Assembly: GCA_965225915.1 (NCBI GenBank)
Contig: OZ245326.1
Coordinates: forward strand, 1,302,001-1,366,000
DNA length: 64,000 nucleotides
Direction of reading: 5' to 3'
DNA from: JAAXHH01 sp965225915
GTDB lineage: Bacteria; JAAXHH01
Shown piece by piece: positions 34,930-42,481 of this stretch. The notes under the pieces were generated by a model, which ran no database searches, was not told the origin of the DNA, and was given only the letters and a program-made list of their open reading frames with translations. Within the stretch, counting starts at the first letter, position 1. Each line of letters starts with the position of its first letter. The translations under genes and the position numbers were made by a program.

Positions 34930-34958
34930 ACTGTATGGTTTCCGATCCCGAGCGTCAA
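34930..34958 (-). promoter_or_regulatory. Promoter of the Tat-exported aminotransferase gene
   Basis: On the minus strand TTGACG (34958-34953), 17 bp, TACAGT (34935-34930), about 55 nt before the ATG at 34873. Confidence 0.6.
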
Positions 34959-34990
34959 GGAAAGAACCGCTCACGCCTCATCAAAATCGC

Positions 34991-35019
34991 TTGACGGTCA
35001 ATCCCACATCAGATACAGT
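34991..35019 (+). promoter_or_regulatory. Promoter of the SMP-30 family gene
   Basis: TTGACG (34991-34996), 17 bp, TACAGT (35014-35019). The hexamers are the same as in the divergent promoter 32 bp away. The leader to ATG 35171 would be about 145 nt. Confidence 0.55.
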
Positions 35020-35170
35020 GGCATGACAACGCCTGAACTGACTACAATACCTGTAGCGATTCCGAATCCATTGGATGCCTTCATCGCGATGACTTCATAG
35101 CGAGTTGACCTCCGAATTAACCGATCCAGTTTGTTTTACGCCCGCATGCATTGACCAAGGAGACCGTACC

Positions 35171-36211
35171 ATGTCCTTTCGACAGGCATTCCCGATTATC
35201 GGCCTGCTGATCGCGGCCCCGCTTCACGCCCAGGAAGTTGCCCCAGCCTACGGAGATCCGGCATACATCTCGCCCGACGCCCGGCTGGAGATGGTGTTCA
35301 ACGAAGGTTTGGCGTTGACCGAAAGTCCAGCCGAGGGACCCGATGGGATGATCTATTTCAGCGACATCACCTTCACCTCGGCGGCGGGACCTGGCGGCTT
35401 AGAGGCCGGGCATATCTGGCGCTACGATCCGAAAACGGGCGAAAGCACCATATTCCGTTCGCCCAGCGGCATGTCCAATGGCCTCAAGTTCGACGCCCAG
35501 GACCGACTCATTGCCGCGGAAGGAGCCGACTTCGGTGGACGACGGGTGACGCGGACGGACATGAATACGGGCAAGAGCTATATCATCGCGGCCACGTACG
35601 AGGGCCGGCCGTTTAACGCCCCGAACGACCTCTCCATAGACGAGATGGGCCGAATATACTTCAGCGATCCGAAGTATATCGGGTATGAATCGGTGGAGCA
35701 ACCCGTGATGGCCGTGTATCGCATCGATACGGACGGCTCGATCCACCGGATCATCACCGACGCCGGAAAACCGAACGGGGTGGTCGTTTCACCCGACCAG
35801 AAGACCCTGTACGTGGTGAGCAACGACAACGGATCCATCGACCTGGGGAAGATCACGCCCGATATCCCCGTGCAGAAGGGCCGGATGGCGCTGCTTGCCT
35901 ATGACCTGCACGAGGACGGCACCGCCACGTTCCGGAGCGTCCTCGTGGACTACCTGCCTGAAGACGGACCCGACGGACTGGTCGTGGACGTCGAGGGGAA
36001 CCTGTACGTGTCCGAGCGCAGCGCGAAACGTCCGGGTATCGCCATACGAACTCCCGACGGTACGGAAAAGGCCTTCATACCGACCGGCGAGTTGCCTACG
36101 AACGTGGGATTCGGACGGGGCGAAAACAACCGGATCCTGTACATCACCTCCGGAACCGGACTTTACCGGATCCCGGTAATGAAGGCAGGCTACCATCTGC
36201 CGCGGGAATAG
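35171..36211 (+). CDS. Exported SMP-30/gluconolactonase-family protein
   Basis: A 346-residue six-bladed propeller of the SMP-30/gluconolactonase/LRE group, which hydrolyses sugar lactones or related esters with a bound divalent metal. Signal peptide MSFRQAFPIIGLLIAAPLHA. Family motifs include EGPDGMIYFSDI, APNDLSIDEMGRIYFSDPKY, GKPNGVVVSPDQKTLYV and DGPDGLVVDVEGNLYVS. I start at ATG 35171, which has AAGGAG 8 nt before it and begins the signal peptide; the frame is open 22 codons further up. It could act after the PQQ dehydrogenase product forms, but that gene is 12 kb away. The symporter gene follows in the same direction. Confidence 0.9.
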   Translation: MSFRQAFPIIGLLIAAPLHAQEVAPAYGDPAYISPDARLEMVFNEGLALTESPAEGPDGMIYFSDITFTSAAGPGGLEAGHIWRYDPKTGESTIFRSPSGMSNGLKFDAQDRLIAAEGADFGGRRVTRTDMNTGKSYIIAATYEGRPFNAPNDLSIDEMGRIYFSDPKYIGYESVEQPVMAVYRIDTDGSIHRIITDAGKPNGVVVSPDQKTLYVVSNDNGSIDLGKITPDIPVQKGRMALLAYDLHEDGTATFRSVLVDYLPEDGPDGLVVDVEGNLYVSERSAKRPGIAIRTPDGTEKAFIPTGELPTNVGFGRGENNRILYITSGTGLYRIPVMKAGYHLPRE

Positions 36212-36417
36212 ACGACAGGGACGGGCTCGGTTCGGTTTCAGCAAGCACGAATCGACGTCCGTCCAGGCCGGCGTTCATCTGGCATATACCCCTACAGGTC
36301 CGGCATTGGCTCGGCGCTGTCCAGTTCGATGTCCTGCCAGTTCCAGCGTCCTTGCGTCCATAGGCGCGCTTCCGCATCCGCACTAGCCTTCGACGCCTCA
36401 CACCCCACCCTGACCCC

Positions 36418-38124
36418 ATGTCCTTTCTAGACTGGACCATCGTATTTCTCGTGAACGGCGGCATCGTCGTATACGGCCTGCTGGCGTTCCGTGAGAAGCA
36501 CGAGAGCTTCGACTGGTACCTGGCGGCCAAGTCCATGCCGTGGTGGGCCATCGGTCTTTCCGCCTTCGGTACGGCCGTGGACAGCGGCGATTACGTGGCC
36601 ATTGCCGGCGGAGCCTACCAGTACGGTCTGTCCCAGCTGTCCCAGTGGTGGCTCGGCATCGCCATCGGATGGTTTGTCCTCAGCTTCTTCGTCATCCTGC
36701 CCATGTACCGGTCGGGCGTCTTCACCAACGCCGAGTGGCTCGAGTTCCGCTTCGGGCCATCCGTCCGCGTCATGGCGGTCCTAATCAATATCCAGTCCCG
36801 GACGAACGTACTCGCGAACATCTTCTTCTCCATGTACCTGGTGCTCAGCGTCCTGGCGGGGTTCTCTTCGACCGGAAGCTGGCTTGTCGTGGTGGCGATT
36901 GCGGCATCGGCGACACTCTACATCATCCGCGGCGGTCTGCAGGCGGGGGTATTCACCGACGCTATACAGAGCGTGGCCATGATAGTAGGGTCTTTCGTGC
37001 TATGGATCGTCGTCTGGACCAGGGGAGGCGGCTGGACAGGCCTGAACGACCGCCTGGCCGCCGTAGATCCCCAGCTGCCGGGCGTGCTTCTCCACGTGGG
37101 CGGGTACTCGCCTCCCGGCGTACCCGCAGCCGTGGTCATCCTGAGCTTCATCGTCGTGCTGACGATGTACGCCGTCATCAACCAGTACGAAGCCATCCGC
37201 TTCCTCGGCGCGCGGTCGGAATGGGATTTCAAGATGGCCGCGGTGGTGGCCAGTACCGCCACGGCCTTGTGCCTCTGGTTCAACGTCACCATGGGGCCCA
37301 TGGCCCGGGCGGACTTCCCCGGGCTGGAGTCCATCGATCAGGCCTACCCTCTCATGATCCAGGCCTACCTGCCCCACGGGCTGATCGGGCTGGTCGTGGC
37401 CGGACTGATCGCAGGCGGATACTCCACCTTCGACTCCATCGGCATCGGCATATCGAGTCTCTTCGTACGGGATATCTACGCCCGGTTCATCGTGAAGCGG
37501 GCGCCTGACGCCCACTACACCCGGGTGGGCCGCATAACGGCCCCCTTCATCATGGCCCTGGGATTCGCCTACGTACCCTTCATCCAGGAGGGCATGCTGG
37601 CCTTCTACCTCCGCCTGGCCGGCGCTATAGCGGTCCCGCTCATGACCGTCATACTCATGGGGGTCTTCACCCGCGTGCACCGATCGACCGGCATCGTGGG
37701 CCTGCTAGTCGGACTGTCCTACGGCGTATCCGCGATCCTGAGCGAAAGCCTGGAATGGGGTCTGCCCGTGTGGTTCACCAACACGTGGTGGACCTATATC
37801 TGGAATATCGTCCTGCCCGCGGCCGGCATGCTGGTGGCATCGGCTTTGATCACGCTGAGGCGCGGTTCGGTGCCGGATGAAGACCTGGAAGGACTCGTCT
37901 ATGCAAGGGAGAACGACATACCCTCGCTGCGGATCCGCATGACCCATCGGCTGAAAGCGCTCGAAGATACCTGGCTGCAGAAGACCCTGGCCGAGGCCCC
38001 CGTTCGTGGTGCCTATCCCTTTAAGATACCTCCCGGTGGCCTGCCCTTCTACCGTCGTCCCGGTCTGCTGGCCCTGGGCTACCTCACGATCGCATCGGGA
38101 TTGCTGTTCGGGGTGCTGTGGTAG
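36418..38124 (+). CDS. Sodium:solute symporter family transporter
   Basis: A 568-residue inner-membrane carrier with about 13-14 hydrophobic segments, of the SSS (SLC5-like) family. The start VFLVNGGIVVYGLLAFREKH, then WYLAAKSMPWWAIGLSAFGT and GFSSTGSWLVVVAI, IIRGGLQAGVFTDAIQSVAM, and GLVVAGLIAGGYSTFDSIGI are typical. The extra cytoplasmic tail after residue 480 is long. The ATG at 36418 has no visible Shine-Dalgarno site and sits in a C-rich stretch, so the start is uncertain by a few codons. The 206-bp spacer after the SMP-30 gene shows nothing clear. Co-location suggests uptake of a sugar or sugar derivative; the substrate is not readable. Confidence 0.88.
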   Translation: MSFLDWTIVFLVNGGIVVYGLLAFREKHESFDWYLAAKSMPWWAIGLSAFGTAVDSGDYVAIAGGAYQYGLSQLSQWWLGIAIGWFVLSFFVILPMYRSGVFTNAEWLEFRFGPSVRVMAVLINIQSRTNVLANIFFSMYLVLSVLAGFSSTGSWLVVVAIAASATLYIIRGGLQAGVFTDAIQSVAMIVGSFVLWIVVWTRGGGWTGLNDRLAAVDPQLPGVLLHVGGYSPPGVPAAVVILSFIVVLTMYAVINQYEAIRFLGARSEWDFKMAAVVASTATALCLWFNVTMGPMARADFPGLESIDQAYPLMIQAYLPHGLIGLVVAGLIAGGYSTFDSIGIGISSLFVRDIYARFIVKRAPDAHYTRVGRITAPFIMALGFAYVPFIQEGMLAFYLRLAGAIAVPLMTVILMGVFTRVHRSTGIVGLLVGLSYGVSAILSESLEWGLPVWFTNTWWTYIWNIVLPAAGMLVASALITLRRGSVPDEDLEGLVYARENDIPSLRIRMTHRLKALEDTWLQKTLAEAPVRGAYPFKIPPGGLPFYRRPGLLALGYLTIASGLLFGVLW

Positions 38125-38195
38125 GAAATCTCATCGTGGGCCTTGCATTCTTTTTCCTATAAACTATTTTCGTCAGCCATGCCGGTTTATGCCAG

Positions 38196-40307
38196 GTTTT
38201 GAAACATCAGGCGGACTCGACGATTCATAAATTCACTACGCGATGGATTAATACCTCCGATCTCGGAACAGCATCATGCTATACGTGCAGGACGAGCTCA
38301 GTTACGACCAGCACCATGAGCATAAAAACCGGATCTATCGCCTGGCAGAATCCGCGATGGTGGCGGGAACGCCTATTGAAGCTGCCCTGACACCTCCACC
38401 CTGGGCCCCGGTATTGGCGAAGGATTATCCCGAAATCGAGCAGATCACACGGATAAAGCCGCCGAACTCTCGATGGCTCATTCGATATAAGGATAAGCGG
38501 TTTTACTGCAAAAAACTTCGTTTTCGCGGATTCATCGGTCTTTGACATTTTTACCATCCCCCTGGCCCAGGGAAACGCAAGATCAGCCCTGGCCGAACCC
38601 CATACCGTGGTGCTGTCAGAGTCCATGGCGGACAAGTACTTCGGCGTTGAAAACCCGATCGGCAAAGTGCTTACGAGGGATGACGTCTACAAGTTTACGG
38701 TTACCGGCATCATGCGGGATATGCCGAGAAACTCCCACTTTCACCTCGATTTCCTGGCCTCCTACGCCTCATTAGCGCCGAATAAGCTGTACAACGAACC
38801 GCCCACTATGCAAAACCTGGAATTCAGCCATGACCTGTATACCTATCTGCTACTCCGGGAAGGATACGCGCCCGAAGACCTGGAGCGTAAACTGCCCGGG
38901 TTCCTGGAAAAGTACCTTGGCGAACTGCTCAAAACAGTGGGCATAGAAGCCAGACCCTACCTGCAGCCTATTACCGATATCCATCTCCATTCCAACATGG
39001 AAGCCGAAATTGCGGCGAACAGCAACATCAGGTACGTGTATATCTTCTCCTCCCTGGCCGTCTTTATCCTACTGATCGCCTGCGTGAATTTCATGAACCT
39101 GTCCACCGCACGTTCCGCCCGCAGAGCGCAGGAAGTCAGTATTCGAAAAGTACTTGGCGCCCATCAGAATCAACTGATCAAGCAGTTTACGGGAGAGTCG
39201 ATCCTGGTTTCCATTATCGCGCTTTTCATCGCACTGGGGCTGGTTCATCTGCTGCTGCCGCAGTTCAACCTGTTATCAGGGAAAACGCTGGCGATTGATT
39301 ACCAGTCCACCGGGCTGGTCCCTACCCTGGCGGCCATCGCCCTCATTACGGGAATCATTGCCGGGGGATATCCCGCGTTCATCCTGTCCTCCTTCAGGCC
39401 CGTCGCCGTGTTGACCGGCGCGCTGAAGGCGGGTGCGTCGCACTCGCACCTCCGGAAGATCCTGATCACGTTCCAGTTTGTCGTTTCGATCATCATGATC
39501 GCTGGGACCATCGTCGTCCTGGATCAACTGGATTACATGCAAAACAAGAAACTGGGTTTTGATAAAGAAAACGTGGTCGTCGTTCGTTTGCCTGATGAAG
39601 AAGCGATTAAGGGATATCCGGCCTACAAGAACGCGGTCCTGCAGTATCCTGAAATCCTGAACGTGACCTCGTCGACCAGCGTACCCGGGGGCCAGACCAG
39701 TCTCAACCTGGTAACGCCGGAAGGCGTTCAGGAAGATGAGAGTCCGGTCTACCAGATGATCTGGACGGAATTCGACTTCATAGAAACGCTGGGTATCGAG
39801 ATGGTGTCTGGGCGCACATTTTCCCGGGAATTCGGCTCTGACTCCACCGCCTGCCTGATCAACAAAGCGGCCGTACGCACTCTTGGATGGGAAAACCCGA
39901 TCGGTAAGACCTTCAGATTCACAGGGGCTCCGGATACCACGCCGTCCCTGAACGTCATCGGTGTTATGGGAGATTTCCACAACCAGTCGCTGCATCAGCG
40001 CATAGAGCCTTTGCTGGTCAGTTTGATTTCAGAACCTTCTTCGACCATGGTAATCAGGATGCAGGGGGGAGATGGATCACGTGGACTGGAGATACTCCAG
40101 GATCAGTGGCGGCAGACGTATCCGAACCATCCCGCCATGGACTACTCGTTTCTCGATGACAACCTCCAAGTGCTCTACCAGGCCGAACAAAGGCTGGGTT
40201 CCGTCTTCTTTGCCGGCGCCGCGCTGTTGATTGCCTCGCTGACGGTGGGATACCAGGCTCTGAAGGCCGCTACAGCCAATCCGGCGGACGCGGTACATGC
40301 GGAGTGA
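38196..40307 (+). pseudogene. FtsX/MacB-like ABC permease, 5'-degenerate and frameshifted
   Basis: A MacB_PCD/FtsX-type permease (four-TM, lipoprotein or peptide efflux class). The usual first 40 residues, including TM1, are missing or scrambled: only LKHQADSTIHKF (38196 on) faintly recalls the normal LKHK-S-I--F motif. MLYVQDELSYDQHHEHKNR from 38276 is canonical. At 38509-38515 a run of six A (TGCAAAAAACTT) breaks the frame. With five A it continues YCKNFVFADSSVFDIF into the long frame holding VVLSESMADKYFG, the three C-terminal TM helices (VSIRKVLGAHQNQLIKQFTG) and the ending LKAATANPADAVHAE. No partner ATPase is near. Probably a decayed remnant, with the A-run possibly a sequencing error. 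Confidence 0.8.
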
Positions 40308-40312
40308 GGTGC

Positions 40313-40353
40313 ACAACATTTCTGTTGACGTCAACACTTCTGTTGTGTATCAT
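40313..40353 (+). promoter_or_regulatory. hicAB promoter with nested operator dyad
   Basis: TGTTGACGTCAACA (40323-40336) is a perfect 14-bp palindrome. ACAACA (40313-40318) and TGTTGT (40341-40346) form outer arms with exactly the same centre. The -35 TTGACG (40325-40330) lies inside the palindrome, and TATCAT (40348-40353) follows after 17 bp. The ATG of hicA is 5 nt beyond the -10, so the mRNA should be leaderless. HicB binding here would block the promoter. Confidence 0.75.
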
Positions 40354-40358
40354 TAGTT

Positions 40359-40547
40359 ATGAACGCTAATGAACTTAGACGTTGGCTGAGGAAGCAGGGC
40401 TGTACATTTCACACGCACAAGGGTGGGAGCGGTCATCTAACCGTCCGGCTAAGGGAGCGGACAACCCAGTTGCCCATGCACGGTGGAAGCAGGGAACTCG
40501 GGCGAAAACTGGTGGCCAAGATCAAGAAAGACCTGAGGTTGAACTGA
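40359..40547 (+). CDS. hicA: HicA family toxin (mRNA interferase)
   Basis: A 62-residue HicA/YcfA-type toxin with the double-stranded-RNA-binding-like fold. MNANELRRWLRKQGCTFHTH begins the helix, and KGGSGHLTVRL carries the conserved Gly-Ser-x-His, His26 being the expected catalytic residue. LPMHGGSRELGRKLVAKIKK follows as the strand-helix end. It would cleave translated mRNAs when free. Its TGA overlaps the ATG of hicB by one base, giving coupled synthesis. There is no Shine-Dalgarno site; a promoter with an embedded operator ends 5 nt before the ATG. Confidence 0.9.
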   Translation: MNANELRRWLRKQGCTFHTHKGGSGHLTVRLRERTTQLPMHGGSRELGRKLVAKIKKDLRLN

Positions 40548-40960
40548 TGCTCAAGTATCCTGTGAAATTAGAAAAAGACGACGATACCGTGTTGGTCACG
40601 TCTCCTGACTTTCCGGAACTCACCACGTTTGGCATGGACCGGGACGAAGCGATCGCACGAGCGGTCGACGCCCTGGAGGAGGCGATAGCGGGTCGCATAC
40701 ACGATGGGCGGGATGTTCCATTGCCATCGCAGGGACGCCACGCTGCCTTGTTGCCCACACTCACCACAGTCAAGGTTCTGCTTTATCGAGGCATGCGGGA
40801 CCAGGGCATCGGCAAGGCCGAACTGGCTCGACGTCTTGGTTGGCATTTGCCGCAAGTGGACCGGGTGCTGGACGTACAGCACAATTCGCGCATGGACCTT
40901 ATGGACGCGGCCATGAGCGCCATAGGCCGAAACCTATACGTCCGGGATTCTATCCATTAG
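40547..40960 (+). CDS. hicB: HicB family antitoxin with C-terminal DNA-binding helix-turn-helix
   Basis: A 137-residue antitoxin. The N-terminal HicB fold (YPVKLEKDDDTVLVTSPDFP, then ELTTFGMDRDEAIARAVDAL) neutralises HicA. The C-terminal GIGKAELARRLGWHLPQVDR helix-turn-helix is of the Xre-like type and would bind the dyad in front of hicA. The frame is open upstream within hicA, but ATG 40547 overlaps the hicA stop as TGATG and starts exactly at the family N-terminus. Toxin before antitoxin is the normal hicAB order. The unit stands between a decayed permease and an aminotransferase gene, as expected for a mobile toxin-antitoxin module. Confidence 0.9.
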   Translation: MLKYPVKLEKDDDTVLVTSPDFPELTTFGMDRDEAIARAVDALEEAIAGRIHDGRDVPLPSQGRHAALLPTLTTVKVLLYRGMRDQGIGKAELARRLGWHLPQVDRVLDVQHNSRMDLMDAAMSAIGRNLYVRDSIH

Positions 40961-41007
40961 GCTTACCCGATGCTACCGGGCGGATCCTTGCGATTCGCAA
41001 CTTCCGG

Positions 41008-42216
41008 TCAGCTACTCACCAACACCTGCTTCAGCGCCGCGATGAACGCCTCGTTTTCCTCGGGTAGCCCGGCGGTTACGCGGATCCATCCCTCGATGTT
41101 CCAGCGCGCCTTCGCGTTGCCCACCAGGACGTTGTGATCTTCCCTAAGCCTGCGGACGAGCTCGTCCACGTCGGTTTTCACGTTCATCATCACGAAACTC
41201 GACTCGCTCGGCGCATACTCGATGCCCATGGCGTCCAGTTGCTCGTAGAAGTACCGTTTCCCCTGTGTAGCCAGGTCGCGGGAGCGCTTCATATGGGTCT
41301 CGTCGTCCAGGGCGGCCGATGCGGCGTGGGTGGACAGCATGGTGAGCGTGTTGGCCCGGTGGCTGTTGATCTTCGCAATGACTTCGGGCCGGGCGACCGC
41401 GTATCCCACCCGCATGCCGGCCATGCCGAAGACCTTGGAAAACGTACGGGTAACGATGACGTTCGGATGATCTTTTATCAAGGATGTCGAACCTTCGCGA
41501 TCCTCCTCGTTTTCGGCGAATTCTATATACGCCTCGTCGACGAGTACCAGGACCCTTTCGGGGATGGACGCGATAAACGGCTTCAGCTGCGACTTGGGAG
41601 TCAGTTGACCCGTGGGATTACCGGGGGTGGTCACCACGACCAGAGAGGTCCTGTCCGTTACGGCGCCGCTGAGTCCGTCGAGATCCGGTTTCATACCGGC
41701 CAGGAGAGGTACTCGCACCGATTCGGCGTTCTGCATGCCGGCGAGTCTGGTTATGAAGCCGAAACCGGGCAGGCTCTCCACGACCTCCTGTCCCTCGCGA
41801 AGGAAAGTATGTCCAATGGCGAAGAGCAGGTCCGACGACCCGGCGCCCACGGCGATCCAGGCGTTTTGCACCGGCGCAAAGGGGCTGTCCGTCCACTCCA
41901 CGACGGGTACGCCGTGCCTGCGGGCGAGCTTGCCCAGCAGATCCGGGTTCTGTCCATAACGGTTGATACTGGAAACCAGGGACACCACAGCCTCCACGGC
42001 CCGGGGGGACGGTCCCAGGGCGTTCTCGTTGGCGTCGATGCGCACCAGGCCCGGAGGCACGCCCCAGCCACGGACGGAGGGTCCGCCGACCATCTGCGCC
42101 ATGGCCTCGTAGCTACCCACAGACAATGCGCCTGCGCCAACCAGCGCGCCTTTCAGGAATCCCCGCCTCGACAGTCCCAGACGGCTCGTAGCGATACCGT
42201 TTTGTTCACCTTTCAT
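41008..42216 (-). CDS. Tat-exported histidinol-phosphate-aminotransferase-like PLP enzyme
   Basis: A 402-residue class I/II aminotransferase related to HisC. The twin-arginine signal LSRRGFLKGALVGAGALSVG near the N-terminus predicts export of the folded enzyme. The body has RIDANENALGPSPRAVEAV, the NRYGQNPDLLGKLARRHGV segment, TPGNPTGQL, VLVDEAYIEF and TFSKVFGMAGMRVGYA with the PLP Lys. I start at ATG 42216, because AGGAG lies 8 nt upstream; an in-frame ATG at 42264 has no such site. A cytoplasmic histidine-pathway role is unlikely given the signal and the lack of his genes. It is the second exported PLP aminotransferase in the window. Substrate unknown. Confidence 0.88.
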   Translation of the reverse strand: MKGEQNGIATSRLGLSRRGFLKGALVGAGALSVGSYEAMAQMVGGPSVRGWGVPPGLVRIDANENALGPSPRAVEAVVSLVSSINRYGQNPDLLGKLARRHGVPVVEWTDSPFAPVQNAWIAVGAGSSDLLFAIGHTFLREGQEVVESLPGFGFITRLAGMQNAESVRVPLLAGMKPDLDGLSGAVTDRTSLVVVTTPGNPTGQLTPKSQLKPFIASIPERVLVLVDEAYIEFAENEEDREGSTSLIKDHPNVIVTRTFSKVFGMAGMRVGYAVARPEVIAKINSHRANTLTMLSTHAASAALDDETHMKRSRDLATQGKRYFYEQLDAMGIEYAPSESSFVMMNVKTDVDELVRRLREDHNVLVGNAKARWNIEGWIRVTAGLPEENEAFIAALKQVLVSS

Positions 42217-42481
42217 TTTCGATCTCCTAGATTGAGTTTCATATTGGGAATCATGGATCGGCAACCCTTATGATACAGGGGTATGACGCGAGCAGGCAAG
42301 GCTTATTGGGTTGACCTTGACGCTCCTGAGGACCACCCGTAGATTTAAAGTGGAGATGTTAACGTCGGCGGTTTCGGTCAAGCGGCACAGGGACATCCGC
42401 ACCATACTCGTGAATACACCGCGCCCATGTGTAATCATTGTGTAGCGGAACAGGAAATACAACCTCGAGAAGGAGCCTGCA
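42217..42481. other. Spacer upstream of metH, no gene seen
   Basis: A divergent spacer between the exported aminotransferase and metH. I looked for a cobalamin or SAM riboswitch and recognised none. The only clear signal is AAGGAG at 42470-42475, the metH ribosome site. Confidence 0.5.

Noticed and set aside
38125..40960. Prophage or genomic island around hicAB
   Set aside because: No integrase, phage gene or tRNA is present, and base composition matches the neighbours. A lone toxin-antitoxin module explains it.
42217..42481. Cobalamin or SAM riboswitch before metH
   Set aside because: I could not find the conserved boxes or a matching stem pattern. An Infernal search would decide.
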